A DNA stretch of 64,000 nucleotides from Planctomycetota bacterium (GCA_029781135.1 JAKOXH010000006.1:1-64000), one strand, 5' to 3'. Positions 26,299-37,379 are shown, counted from the first letter of the stretch. The notes: generated by a model from the letters alone, not told the origin. Program-made: numbers and translations.

Positions 26299-26862
26299 AT
26301 GCTCAACTTCATGCCCCTCCTTGCTCAGCAGTCAACCATTCCGCACATCGACGGCATGTATGTTTTCATGCTTTTAGCGCGGATCAGTCATATCGTGGGC
26401 GCCATCATCCTCGTCGGCGGCCAGTTTTACATTCGCTTCGTGCTGACCCCGCCGAACCTGGCGGCCGGAGATACCTCGGCCGATCGAATCTTTGGCGGCC
26501 ATCGCACCATGTGGGCACGATGCACGGGCGGGGCGACGGCACTCATCCTCATCGCGGGAATCATCAATTACGTGCTGATCATCAAACAACACGAGCGGTT
26601 CGACGCCACCTACCACATGCTCATGGGCCTCAAAATTCTGGCAGCGACCGGGGCGTTCTTACTTGCCGCGTTGTTGGCGGGTAAGACGGCCGCCGCAGAC
26701 AGAATCCGCGAAAATTGGCGCAGTTGGCTCGTCGTCTGCCTGCTACTCGGGTTCGTGGCGGTCGCATTGGGCAGCGTGCTGCGAACGTATCCCCACATTC
26801 GCAAGGCCGACGCCATCGCCCCGCCGCAACTCATCGCCCCCGCCAACCCATCGCCACAATAG
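26299..26862 (+). CDS. Four-helix membrane protein of unknown function
   Basis: ATG 26299 with a GGAAGGAA site gives 187 residues. Four hydrophobic helices can be seen: MYVFMLLARISHIVGAIILV, a segment around TGGATALILIAGIINYVL, MLMGLKILAATGAFLLAALL and WLVVCLLLGFVAVALGSVL. The layout, with a conserved-looking His in the first helix and small loops, resembles CopD-like or DUF-type membrane proteins but I cannot name a family. The C-terminus is short and proline-rich. It lies between cca and a small coiled-coil gene in the same direction. Confidence 0.75.
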   Translation: MLNFMPLLAQQSTIPHIDGMYVFMLLARISHIVGAIILVGGQFYIRFVLTPPNLAAGDTSADRIFGGHRTMWARCTGGATALILIAGIINYVLIIKQHERFDATYHMLMGLKILAATGAFLLAALLAGKTAAADRIRENWRSWLVVCLLLGFVAVALGSVLRTYPHIRKADAIAPPQLIAPANPSPQ

Positions 26863-26867
26863 CCGCG

Positions 26868-26908
26868 CCTCGGACTCCCTGCTCCCCGCCCCCAGCCCCA
26901 CGCCCCTA
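26868..26908. repeat. Heptamer tract (CTCCCTG/CCCCCAG-type)
   Basis: Units CTCCCTG, CTCCCCG, CCCCCAG, CCCCACG and CCCCTAA run to the start codon at 26909. The words are shared with tracts inside cca and ispD. No Shine-Dalgarno sequence is present. Confidence 0.75.
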
Positions 26909-27079
26909 ATGGACAAAAAAGCCAAAAAACGTATCGAGCTACTCAACAAAAAGCTCCACGACATCCAGCAACGCCTCGCCGGTGCGCGGAAGCAAATGGA
27001 TGATGAGTCCGAAGTCCGCCAACTCGAAGCCGACCTCGCCGCCACCAAGGCCGAGATCGAAAAGCTGAAAGCCTCGTGA
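26909..27079 (+). CDS. Small coiled-coil protein (56 residues)
   Basis: Beginning MDKKAKKRIELLNKKLHDI, the protein is one charged coiled coil throughout (QQRLAGARKQ, VRQLEADLAATKAEIEKLK). The codon usage and heptad order suggest a real gene rather than a chance frame; the longer frame from 26663 overlaps the membrane protein and is rejected. The start abuts a heptamer tract. No function can be assigned. Confidence 0.7.
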   Translation: MDKKAKKRIELLNKKLHDIQQRLAGARKQMDDESEVRQLEADLAATKAEIEKLKAS

Positions 27080-27629
27080 CACGGCCGAAAAGCTCTTCCT
27101 AAACTCCCTCTCCCTGTGGGAGAGGGCCGGGGTGAGGGTGTCCCTGCAAGGGTTTTGTTAGAGTTCGAGAGTTATTAATTCGACTGTATCCGGTTAGGCA
27201 GGATCACTTCGGTCCGCGGTGATAGGAGCACGCAAGCCAAGGCAACCGATCGCGAACCGATTGCATTGGAAGGAACGATTCGAGCATAGGTAGCTCCGAA
27301 GGAGCGCCATCATGTAGCCAGGGCCGCGAGGCCCTGGTGACGAGTAGCGACACCAACAAAGCCCCGCGAGGGGCGATATCGAACGTTTCGGCAACACAAC
27401 CCGATGTCGCCCCTCGTGGGGCTCGATCGAACTCGACGACCTGTTCCCAGGGCCTCGCGGCCCTGGCTACACGCCCCGGCCCCTTCGGGGCCAATGATAG
27501 CAACCCGGGTTTACACCGCACGTGTTCAACTCCAAAGCCCAGCACGGCCGCGACATGTAGGGTGGGCACCGCCCACCAACGATACCGCAACATCTGGTGG
27601 GCAATGCCCACCCTACAAAAAACCACGTC
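27080..27629. repeat. Repeat-filled gap with nested inverted repeats
   Basis: The 550-base gap holds a CTCTCCC-type palindrome (27106-27138), a nested structure, a short GGCCCCTTCGGGGCC hairpin (27478-27492) and the second 60-base palindrome (27557-27616). The nested structure has perfect 24-base outer arms (27314-27337 and 27447-27470, each itself a palindrome containing CCAGGGCCGCGAGGCCCTGG) and inner arms 27360-27381 and 27402-27423 matching at 20 of 22 positions. No gene is supported here. Confidence 0.8.
27557..27616. repeat. 60-base palindrome (GTAGGGTGGGCACC-type), copy 2
   Basis: Same length and ends as the copy at 15577-15636, with a few differences confined mostly to the loop. Confidence 0.85.
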
Positions 27630-28344
27630 TCACCTTCGTGGCGGCTCGGCCTTGGTCTCATTCGGAGCGGCCTCGATTGGCGTGGGTGATAGGTTCGTCG
27701 GGGCCCCAGCAGGTACCGGCACAAGGACGCTCTGTTCTTTCGGCGATGGTGCAGACGCCGGGGGCGCTGCCAGCTCAATATAAGTCTGTGGCGGCCTAAC
27801 GTACCGGTCATTGCCGAACAGTGCCGGCTCCGGGGCGGTCGCCGGCGCGAGCGGAAATCCTGCCGACGGACTACCGAAGAACCCCAACCCCTCGGTTTCG
27901 TTCTCCAGCAGTTTCATTTGTAGATCGAGGATTTCCTGCTTCTTACTGGCCCGTTTGTCGAACTGCGAGCGCAGCGTCTTCACTTGGGCTTCCACTTTCT
28001 GCAAATTGGCTTCGCGGGCTTTCATGTCCGCGTCGAAATACTTGGCGAGCGCTTCCAGCAGTTTCTTTTGAGCCGCGGCTTTGGCGTCGCCATCGGGCGT
28101 GTGGCGAAATTCAGCCATTGCCTTGGCCATTCCTTGCGAGGCTTCCATTTTTGCCTTGACCGCCGGATCATCTGGATTCTCCATCACAACGCCGTTGCCC
28201 AACACAACACCGTACGGGACCGAGGGATGGCCACTGCCGAATTGCGCCAAGGATTGTCGTCCACCGAACGCGAGCACCGTAACGAACGACGCCGCAACGA
28301 TAACGAATCGCCATTTACGATTCTGCCTCGCACCATTCGTTCGA

Positions 28345-28364
<20 letters not shown>
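27630..28364 (-). CDS. Secreted coiled-coil protein, unknown
   Basis: The 244-residue protein has a signal peptide or anchor (RFVIVAASFVTVLAFGGRQSLAQ, residues 19-41), an Ala/Lys-rich coiled coil around 75-160 (KYFDADMKAREANLQKVEAQ, RASKKQEILDLQMKLLENET) and a proline-rich C-terminus. Its start overlaps the kinase gene end by 20 bases (28345-28364), so it is the third gene of a sigma factor-kinase-secreted protein operon. The order suggests an envelope target or sensor of that module. No family is recognised. Confidence 0.75.
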
Positions 28365-29883
<1,519 letters not shown>

Positions 29884-30014
29884 TGTCGTCGTAGTCGCCG
29901 ACCCACTTAGTGATAACCAAAGCAAAACTCCCGCCTTTGTACGCCGCAGGCGTTTCACAACAAAGTCCAGCGTCGACGCGCAGCGGCGCACGCTGGGTTA
30001 CGTCGTCCATACGA

Positions 30015-30129
30015 GTTCGCTTACGCTGAAAGCGTTAAACAACACCGCGACCAGCGTGTAACGCCTTCGGCGTAAGCGAATTCGGCTGCCTGGTAACCCA
30101 GGGTAGTCCGCTAGGGCGGACAACCCTGG
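30015..30129. repeat. Two hairpins between kinase and sigma factor genes
   Basis: GTTCGCTTACGC (30015-30037) pairs with the inverted 30059-30081 (20 of 23 matches). A second hairpin with GTCCGC/GCGGAC inside CCAGGGT/ACCCTGG arms spans 30097-30129. It contains the stop codon of the sigma gene. Confidence 0.7.
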
Positions 30130-30770
30130 CCTTTGGTGTTAAACACCTTCGGTGTTTTCCTTTCTGCCGAATGTTCTTCACACACGTGAAATTGCTCCAC
30201 CTCTTTCTTGAGCCGCGTCATTACCCGGCAGCGGGCCAAATACACGTTGCCGACGCTGACTTGCAACGTACGGGCCACGTCGGCAATCGGCCGATCCTCC
30301 ACGGCGGTCAACCAGAACGCCTGCCAGGTCTTCTCATTCACAACTTCGCGAACCCGCGCTGCCGCATACCGAAAGACTTCGCGCCGATGTTCCAGTTCGA
30401 ACAAAGTCGCTTCTTCTTCAGTCGCGGCAGGTTGCTCGTGCAGTAACGTCATGATCTCGCTGCCCCCGCCCCAGGGACGATACTTCGGCCGCGTCAGGAA
30501 ATTGATGATCATGTTCCGCGCGATCCGAAACAGCCAATCGCGAAACCGGCCACGGTCGGCATCTGGTTCCCAGCGGTGAATGGCCCGCGCGACGGCTGCC
30601 AGAACTTCTTGGGCCAACTCCTCTGCGTCCGCGTGTTGCAAGCCTTTGCTCCGCGCGAGCCGATACAACAGCGGCAAATAGATGTTCACGAACTCATTCC
30701 ACGCCGCCGCGTCCGCAGCGTCGTTCAGCCGAGCTATGAGGCTGACACGAGTTGTCGGCGGATGGGCCAT
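30111..30770 (-). CDS. ECF-type RNA polymerase sigma factor
   Basis: The 219-residue protein has sigma region 2 (YLPLLYRLARSKGLQHADAE, then ELAQEVLAAVARAIHRW and FRDWLFRIARNMIINFL) and region 4 (LTAVEDRPIADVARTLQV with the helix-turn-helix SVGNVYLARCRVMTRLKKE). It directs core polymerase to dedicated promoters. ATG 30770 is taken as start; TTG 30776 is the alternative. The last ~17 residues (KTPKVFNTKGQGCPP) and the stop lie in palindromic repeat sequence, so the natural C-terminus has probably been altered. The kinase gene is next on the strand. Confidence 0.9.
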   Translation of the reverse strand: MAHPPTTRVSLIARLNDAADAAAWNEFVNIYLPLLYRLARSKGLQHADAEELAQEVLAAVARAIHRWEPDADRGRFRDWLFRIARNMIINFLTRPKYRPWGGGSEIMTLLHEQPAATEEEATLFELEHRREVFRYAAARVREVVNEKTWQAFWLTAVEDRPIADVARTLQVSVGNVYLARCRVMTRLKKEVEQFHVCEEHSAERKTPKVFNTKGQGCPP

Positions 30771-31079
30771 ACGCAAACCCTGGCAGTGGCGCTCACAAAC
30801 GCTTGTTCACGCAAGGACCGAATTCTCGCCCGATTTCGTTACAGCGAGTGAAGCGATCGTAGGCGCGAAGAACGCGCCCTAATGATAACACACGCGCGGC
30901 GGCCGTTTCTTTCACCAGAATCGGTGAAACGTGTGAGATAACCGCTCTATGATAGCAGCGCAGCGAATGACGGCTGGCTCGTTTAACCCCGAGCCAGCGG
31001 CGAGGGGAATCGTCGCAAGCCGTCGCCGTTGGCTCCAGGCTAAACGACCCGGGACGATTCATTCTCCAGGCGGTCAACT
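30771..31079. repeat. Gap with GTTTAAC palindrome, copy 2
   Basis: The 309-base gap holds the second GTTTAAC-bounded palindrome (30981-31045), starting GTTTAACCCCGAGCCAGCGG. No gene is supported. The sigma factor promoter should be in 30771-30960. Confidence 0.75.
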
Positions 31080-34000
31080 CTAGCTCGCCCGCCGCGTCAC
31101 GCGATCGCCTACGGCATTGGGTTGGAACACGCCCGGGTCATCGACGCCGTCGTCGTTCCAATCGCCAACGACCGGCTTGCTGTCGGCGCCGCCCAGTTCG
31201 AACACTTTGTCCTGGGCGTCGATCTGGTGGTTGCGATTGGTGTCCAGGATCCATTTGCCCGCGCGGAAGACGCCGACTTCGTCGATGCCGTCGCCGTTGA
31301 AGTCGCCGACAACCGGTAGATCGCCCGCCTGGCCAAACGTGAATTGCTCGTCCTTTTCGGTGAATCGGCCGTCGCCGTCGGTATCGAGAATCCACTTGCC
31401 GTCGCGGAAGACGCCGATCTGGCGGATGCCGTCGCCATTCCAATCGCCCGCGATCGGCGTATCGGCCGGCTCGCCATAGTGGAATACATGGTCAATGAGG
31501 TCGGCGCGGTTATTGCCTTTCGAAGTCCGCTTCAGGAACCGCGCGCCGCTCGTCGCATCTTCGGCCGTCGGCGGCATGTTCTTCATCATGCCCTCCGGCC
31601 GCGTGGGGAAGTTGTCCGCATCGGGCAGACCAGGTTCACGCTCGATCGCCCAAGGATCGCGCGTCCACGCCGGGCCGTAAATACCAATGTCGGCCTTGCC
31701 GTCGGCGTCCCAGTCGCCGGTCACCGGCAAGTCTTCCTGCGAGCCTAATTGCGCCCACAAGTCGCCTTCGTCCCACTTGCCATTGCCGTTGAGGTCGATG
31801 AACCATTGCCCGTCAATGTAGACGGCGATGTCGGTAATGCCGTCGCCGTTGAAATCGCCCGTGACCGGAATCGAGTTCTTCGTGCCGAACAATTCGTCCC
31901 GGAGGATTTTCACTTTGTCGCCATCCAGCACCGCGAGTTGCCACCGGGCCTGGTCCATCGGCATCGTCTGCCAGCGGGCTATGTCGATCGTGGTCGAGGT
32001 CAATTGGAACCGCGCTTCATCCGGCGTGATGCTCCGCGGCCAACCGGCATTCACTACGCTCAAATGCCAGGTGTAGCCGACGACATCGCTCGAGCCACCA
32101 AAAATATCTGGCGGCGTAATGGGTGGGATATACGGAACGTACAACAACGGCGGCACGTACGGTATCGCCGGTGGGCCAAATACGGGGGGCCTCGCCGGTG
32201 GTTCCGGCGGCGTCGGCGGCGGTGGCACCCGCGGCGGCGGCGGCTTGATGGGATCCGGCACCACCTCGCTGAAATCGTTTTCCTGTGAATGTTGCCCGTA
32301 CTGCACGGGAATCTGAGTGATTGCGTTCGGCCCAAACTCCGTCCGGCGCGCCGCGATCACCGCAAGTTGTTCGGCCGTCGGTGTTCCGCCCGTCGGCAAT
32401 CCCTCGGGATTGGCCGCAAAGCCGCCCGTCGTGCCCGCCCAATCGACGTTATCGACGACCCCGTCGGGCTGAACTTCAACCACGGTGTACTCACCGGCCT
32501 GCAAACCGCCGAAGTGATAATAGCCGTTGGCATCGGTCACCGCCCGAATCGGGTCGGTCGCCGCGCCAGCGTACGAACCGGCAATCGTGTCGCCCATGAG
32601 TACGGGGGTGCCGTCACTCTTCCGCAATTCCACCGTCACTCCCGTGAGTGGCCGATCATCGGCCGTGTGTTTGCCGTCACGGATGGCATAGATCGCGTCC
32701 GGCGTGAGCGGCGTGTCCGAAGGTATATTCTTGCCGTCGATGTACACATAGCCGGAAATTTCCGCCGGCGGCTTCTCGCAGAAGTCGTACTGAATGGCAT
32801 TCACGCCCGAGCCCAAATTGATCCCGGTGAAGATGCTGTAACCAGGCTCGTCGTGGCTGGCGCCGCCTTCCGACCCCACGCGCTCACCGCCGTCAAAGTA
32901 TTCTTCTGGCTGGTGTTCGTGAACGCTATATGTTCCGGGACGTAGGCCCGTGAACAAATATTCGCCTTTGTCATTTGTACGCATGGTGGCCAGCACGTGG
33001 CCTTCACCATCGAGCAAGTCAACCTGCACGCCGGCCAACATGTGCGTTGGATGATCGAAGTCGCATTCGGCGCCAGGATCGGCGTGAATTCGGCCGCCGA
33101 TCGAACCGGGCAGCAGCTCGCCGAAGTTGTATTCGGTGCCCATCTCGCCCCAGTTGATCATGATCTGGCTGAGCACGTCGCCCGGCGGCGAAACGGCGGC
33201 AACGCCGCCCAGGTTGCCCGGCGTATCCTTGCCGTCGAGCCAGCCGCTCGGCTGCACTTCGACCACGGTGTACTTGCCGGCCGCCAAATTAGTGAATTTG
33301 TAAAACCCTTGTGCATCGGTCGTCGCGCGCAGGCCGGTATCATTGCCGTCGGCATCGAGCAGCTTCAGCAACACGCCGCCGATCCCTTCTTCAGCACCCC
33401 GATCGAAGTTCCCATCATCGCTACGGTCATGGTAAACGTTGCCCGACAGCATGACGCCAATGTGCTCGCAGAAATCGTAGTGCATGCCGTTCGCGCCCGG
33501 CTCGAGGCCGATATTGACAATCGAGTCGTTGCCATCGAGTTCGCCGCCCTCCGACCCAACTCGTTCATCGCCGTCGTAGTAATCGGCGGGTTGAATCTCG
33601 TGAACCGTGTACGTGCCACCCTGCAAGCCGTTGAAGTGGTACTCGCCATTGGCGTCCGTCGTCGTCGTGGCAACCACCTTGCCGGCGCCGTCGCGCAGTT
33701 CGATGGTCACTCCGGCCAACAAAATTTCTGGGTGATCAAAATCGCATTCCCCATCGTGGTGCGCGCTCACCCGGCCGCTGAGCGATGCCGGTAACTCTTC
33801 GCAGAAATCGTAGTGAATGCCGTTCGCGCCCGACGTTAACGCGATGCCGCCGATCAAATCGTTGGCTGCCAACGTTCCCCCCAGGCTGCCGACGCGTTCG
33901 TCGCCATCAAAATATTGGCTGGGCTGGTGCTCGTAGACACGATAATTCCCAGGCCGCAAGCCGGTGAACGAATACTCGCCCAATTTGTCGGTGTACGTCG

Positions 34001-35948
34001 TGGCGACAACGTTGCCCTCTCCATCGAGCAAGTCGATCCGCACGCCTTCCACGAGAATCTGCGGGTGATCGAAATCGCACTCCGAACCGCTGTGGGCACT
34101 AACGCGACCGGCGATCGACCCGGGCAACAACTCGCCGAAGTTGTATTCGGTGCCCATCTCGCCCCAGTTGATCATGATCTGGCTGAGCACGTCGCCCGGC
34201 GGCGAAACGGCGGCAACGCCGCCCAAGTTGCCCGGCGTATCCTTGCCATCGAGCCAACCAGCGGGCTGAACTTCGACGACCGTATATTTGCCGGCGGCAA
34301 GGTTGTTGAATTTGTAGAACCCGTTGGCGTCGGTTGTCGCCCGCAGGCCGGTATCATTGCCGTTGGCATCGAGCAACTTCAAGACAACTCCGGCAATGCC
34401 TTCTTCCGTGCCGCGGTCGAAATTGCCGTCATCGCTACGGTCATGGTAGACGTTCCCCGAAAGCATGACGCCCACGTGCTCGCAGAAGTCGTATTGAACA
34501 CCGTGAACGTCTGAGCCGATGTGAATTTCACTGATGAGGTCGTTTTCGGAATTGACTCCGCCCGCGGTCCCCACACGCTCATCATCGTCGTAGTAGCCAT
34601 CCGGCTGATGTTCGCGTACGCTGTAAATGCCAGGCGCCAGATCGGTGAAATTATACTTGCCGTTGGCGTCGGTGGTGGTGGAGCGAATCACCTTGCCGCC
34701 CGCGTCGAGCAAGTCGATTTGCACGCCGGCCAAAACTGATTCCGGGTCATCGAAATTGCAGTCGGGGCCGGTGTGGGCCTCCACGGTGCCACTGATCGAC
34801 CCCGGCAACAGTTCGCCAAAGTTGTACTCCACGGCATGATCGCCGTAAGTGAGCACCGCGCCGAAAATTTTATCGACAGGGCCGCCCACCTCACTGGCCG
34901 CGGCGCCGCCGTGATCGCCGGCCGCGTCCTTGCCATCGAGCCAACCAGCAGGCTGATACTCTCGCACGCCGTACGTGCCTGGGTACAAATCGCGAAATTC
35001 GTAGAAACCGACCTTTCCCGGTTCCGTCGAGGTAACTGTTTTTATGCCCGTCGGGTTGCCATTGGCATCCAATAGTTCGAGCGTCACGCCGCCAATGCCC
35101 TGTTCAACGCCGTGCGCAAACACGCCGTTGTCGTTCTGGTCGTGGTAAACCCAGCCCGAGAGCGACGCCAGCGGAATCTGCGCTGCATGGACCACGGCCC
35201 CCGCCGTGCGATCGGCGTAATCGTGGTCGGGAGAATAGGCGTCGTTGGGAAGATCGAGCGTCAGGCCGGTTTCGTTGTGAGCAGTGGCAAAGTTCGGATC
35301 GAAATCATCCCAATACGTGCCCGTGAGTTTTAGTGGCACATATCCGGGCGCGGTGAATTCACCCACGATGATGGAGCGCTGAAATTCCGCGCCTTCCACC
35401 AGTGAATTGGCGTCGACATTGCTGCCGTCCACGTACTGTGCTTCGTCGGCATCGATCGAAAACACCAGTTTTTCGCCCGCGTCAAAACCACTTAGGTCGA
35501 ACACGATCTGCGAGCCGCCGTCGACGACGGTGACGCCATTGACCGTGAAGCCGTTGGCGCTTTCGATCTTCAGGCCGTCGTATTGGAAGGCGCCCAGACC
35601 GCCCGCCGCGGTATCGAAGAAGATGTCGCCGTCGGAGAGGCCATCCTGCCGCTTGTCGCCGTTGATCGTAATGCGGTTGAGGGTCGTTCCCTGCGCACCG
35701 CCGACGAAAGAAACCTGCAAAATATCGGGCTTACTGTCGTCGCCCGTGGCTTCTTCCCAATACACGGAGCCGAGCAACACATGGGGCACGACGTCGGTCG
35801 CCATCAGCCGGCGCGACTCCAACTCTTCGATCTGGCAACGCCGCGGACTACGTAACGACGATGGCGGCGAGTTGGGCGTTAATTGGCGCGCCGCCGTCGC
35901 ACTCGACCTTCCCAAAACCAGATCGCGAAAGGCATCAAAGATTCCCAC
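31080..35948 (-). CDS. Giant surface protein with LEPR-XLL-type N-terminus and SdrD/Cna-B-like repeats
   Basis: A GTG at 35948 with an ideal GGAGG site (35955-35959) gives 1622 residues. Near residue 45 EELESRRLMA matches the LEPR-XLL-type planctomycete export/surface signal. Eight domains of SdrD-B/Cna-B type follow, recognisable by openings such as SGNVYHDRSDDGNFDRG and closings YNFGELLPGS or YDFCEH. Domains 3 and 6 are almost identical. A proline-rich linker (PPPPRVPPPPTPPEPP) leads to about five FG-GAP/VCBS-like units with calcium-type GDFNGDGITD motifs. It is probably an exported adhesin or wall component. A WD40 gene ends 58 bases upstream. Confidence 0.9.
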   Translation of the reverse strand: MGIFDAFRDLVLGRSSATAARQLTPNSPPSSLRSPRRCQIEELESRRLMATDVVPHVLLGSVYWEEATGDDSKPDILQVSFVGGAQGTTLNRITINGDKRQDGLSDGDIFFDTAAGGLGAFQYDGLKIESANGFTVNGVTVVDGGSQIVFDLSGFDAGEKLVFSIDADEAQYVDGSNVDANSLVEGAEFQRSIIVGEFTAPGYVPLKLTGTYWDDFDPNFATAHNETGLTLDLPNDAYSPDHDYADRTAGAVVHAAQIPLASLSGWVYHDQNDNGVFAHGVEQGIGGVTLELLDANGNPTGIKTVTSTEPGKVGFYEFRDLYPGTYGVREYQPAGWLDGKDAAGDHGGAAASEVGGPVDKIFGAVLTYGDHAVEYNFGELLPGSISGTVEAHTGPDCNFDDPESVLAGVQIDLLDAGGKVIRSTTTDANGKYNFTDLAPGIYSVREHQPDGYYDDDERVGTAGGVNSENDLISEIHIGSDVHGVQYDFCEHVGVMLSGNVYHDRSDDGNFDRGTEEGIAGVVLKLLDANGNDTGLRATTDANGFYKFNNLAAGKYTVVEVQPAGWLDGKDTPGNLGGVAAVSPPGDVLSQIMINWGEMGTEYNFGELLPGSIAGRVSAHSGSECDFDHPQILVEGVRIDLLDGEGNVVATTYTDKLGEYSFTGLRPGNYRVYEHQPSQYFDGDERVGSLGGTLAANDLIGGIALTSGANGIHYDFCEELPASLSGRVSAHHDGECDFDHPEILLAGVTIELRDGAGKVVATTTTDANGEYHFNGLQGGTYTVHEIQPADYYDGDERVGSEGGELDGNDSIVNIGLEPGANGMHYDFCEHIGVMLSGNVYHDRSDDGNFDRGAEEGIGGVLLKLLDADGNDTGLRATTDAQGFYKFTNLAAGKYTVVEVQPSGWLDGKDTPGNLGGVAAVSPPGDVLSQIMINWGEMGTEYNFGELLPGSIGGRIHADPGAECDFDHPTHMLAGVQVDLLDGEGHVLATMRTNDKGEYLFTGLRPGTYSVHEHQPEEYFDGGERVGSEGGASHDEPGYSIFTGINLGSGVNAIQYDFCEKPPAEISGYVYIDGKNIPSDTPLTPDAIYAIRDGKHTADDRPLTGVTVELRKSDGTPVLMGDTIAGSYAGAATDPIRAVTDANGYYHFGGLQAGEYTVVEVQPDGVVDNVDWAGTTGGFAANPEGLPTGGTPTAEQLAVIAARRTEFGPNAITQIPVQYGQHSQENDFSEVVPDPIKPPPPRVPPPPTPPEPPARPPVFGPPAIPYVPPLLYVPYIPPITPPDIFGGSSDVVGYTWHLSVVNAGWPRSITPDEARFQLTSTTIDIARWQTMPMDQARWQLAVLDGDKVKILRDELFGTKNSIPVTGDFNGDGITDIAVYIDGQWFIDLNGNGKWDEGDLWAQLGSQEDLPVTGDWDADGKADIGIYGPAWTRDPWAIEREPGLPDADNFPTRPEGMMKNMPPTAEDATSGARFLKRTSKGNNRADLIDHVFHYGEPADTPIAGDWNGDGIRQIGVFRDGKWILDTDGDGRFTEKDEQFTFGQAGDLPVVGDFNGDGIDEVGVFRAGKWILDTNRNHQIDAQDKVFELGGADSKPVVGDWNDDGVDDPGVFQPNAVGDRVTRRAS
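33127..34474. repeat. Duplicated ~334-base domain segments
   Basis: The segments 33127-33460 and 34141-34474 inside the surface-protein gene are nearly identical at DNA level for long stretches, offset by 1014 bases. They encode domains 6 and 3. The other domains are much less alike, which points to recent duplication or gene conversion. Confidence 0.75.
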
Positions 35949-35954
35949 GAGGTG

Positions 35955-35959
35955 CCTCC
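35955..35959 (-). promoter_or_regulatory. Ribosome-binding site deciding the surface-protein start
   Basis: GGAGG (minus strand) with 6-base spacing selects GTG 35948 over an upstream TTG at 36002, which would overlap sequence immediately after the WD40 gene. Confidence 0.75.
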
Positions 35960-36005
35960 GTGCACACGAACGTATCGAACTCAGTTGCAGTGCTGTGGCC
36001 AATAC

Positions 36006-37064
36006 CTAGCGAACCGTTCCTGGAGCGCCGCGCGAAGCAGCCGCTGCATGCCGTTCTCCCAGGTTCCAAATCCGCAGCGTGGTGTCGTAGCTGCCAGACA
36101 CCAAAACCCTGCCCGTAGCATCGCAAGCCAAAGCCGCAACCGTGCCGCTATGGCCGACTAGCTGCGAAACAGCTTCCTTGCTGTCCAAGTCCCAAACCAC
36201 TACCCGATTGTCGCTACCGCCCGTGGCGATATGCTGGCTATCGAGAAACACGAGCGAATACACTTTTGCCGGTCTCGTGGCAAGAGTCATTACCCGCTCG
36301 CCCGTGCTAGCATCAAACAAATCGATCGATGTGCTGTTGCCAGCAGCGGCGATCCGCATGCCATCGGGCGAAAACGCCAGCGCGCGAATCCGGCGGCCTT
36401 CCGTGGCGAGATCGCGCTGGCTCGAACCATCCCCCACGTTCCAAATGCGAATGCGGCCGTTACGGCCGCCGGCGGCCATGCGATCCCCCTTCGGCGAGAA
36501 CGCGACTGTGCGAATATCAACGCACGGGCAATCGATTTCCTGCGCCGGCTTGCCGGTCGAAGTGTTGATGATTTCCAGGCTATGAGTAAAACCGACCACG
36601 GCCAATTGCTGATTGTTGGGATGCATGCTGACGGCCGCGATCGCGCTCTTGCACGCTGGAATTTGGAATACCGGCTGCTGTTGCCCCATGCTCCACACGC
36701 AGAGCGAACGATCGGCGCCGCCGGATGCCAACGTCGCACCATCGTGCGAGAGAACAACGGAATGGACCCAATCGGAGTGTCCTGCCAACTGCGTCTTCAG
36801 TTCACCACTGCCCGAATCCCAGATCGAAACTCGATGGTCGTCCGTGGCGGCCGCGATCGTTTTTCCATCCGGAGTCATGGCCACGCCGGTCACCACGGTG
36901 GGCCGCTCGTCGGGACCTGTGCCGCATTTGATTACGCGGGCAGCCTTGATCACGGCCGGCTCGCCGGCGGTTGCCGTCGTGGCGAGACAGCCGAAAACAA
37001 AACCGCAACCGGCAGCCAACCAACCGAATGTTCGCAGAATGTTGGTGCTCACGCTTGTGCTCAC
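36006..37064 (-). CDS. Secreted WD40-repeat protein
   Basis: The 352-residue protein has a signal sequence (FGWLAAGCGFVFGCLATTATAGE) and about seven WD40 blades, each ending in a pattern such as RVSIWD, SLCVWS, RIRIWN, RVVVWD or LRIWN. It is therefore a complete propeller exported to the periplasm or surface, probably a protein-binding platform. It is the first gene before the giant surface protein and is probably co-transcribed with it, which suggests a shared envelope role. No enzyme domain is present. Confidence 0.88.
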   Translation of the reverse strand: MSTSVSTNILRTFGWLAAGCGFVFGCLATTATAGEPAVIKAARVIKCGTGPDERPTVVTGVAMTPDGKTIAAATDDHRVSIWDSGSGELKTQLAGHSDWVHSVVLSHDGATLASGGADRSLCVWSMGQQQPVFQIPACKSAIAAVSMHPNNQQLAVVGFTHSLEIINTSTGKPAQEIDCPCVDIRTVAFSPKGDRMAAGGRNGRIRIWNVGDGSSQRDLATEGRRIRALAFSPDGMRIAAAGNSTSIDLFDASTGERVMTLATRPAKVYSLVFLDSQHIATGGSDNRVVVWDLDSKEAVSQLVGHSGTVAALACDATGRVLVSGSYDTTLRIWNLGERHAAAASRGAPGTVR

Positions 37065-37379
37065 ATGTTGGGGGACGTGATTGCCACAAGGTGCCTGCCA
37101 CTCTCGTCCGCTAGCGAGCGAAAGGTGGGCAAAATGAAGGCACGATGCCGCTTCTTCGGCAATGTATCGACCGGAGAGGCCGCCTTGCCGAAGTAGAATT
37201 GGTATCTACGGAATCGCGCGGCAAGCAGCGTAAGATCGCTAGTGTGCATCGACGACAGCGATGCGCGCACGGCAAGCGGGCCGTAGTGACAGGCGGCCCG
37301 CCTGTCAGGCATCGGCGAAATATTCTGCGACACGCAGAGCTGCCCGTCGCCACTGCGACCGCCGGTGCGATTTGCCCCC
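37065..37379. other. 315-base gap with one hairpin
   Basis: A GACAGGCGG/CCGCCTGTC hairpin with a single-base loop lies at 37288-37306. The rest of the gap, between two minus-strand genes, shows no supported gene. It should hold the promoter of the WD40 gene at its left part. Confidence 0.55.

Noticed and set aside
31749..33794. Long + strand frames opposite the giant surface protein (for example 32289-32945 and 32997-33794)
   Set aside because: These are shadows created by the Asp/Gly-rich repeat codons of the minus-strand gene and carry the same repeat pattern.
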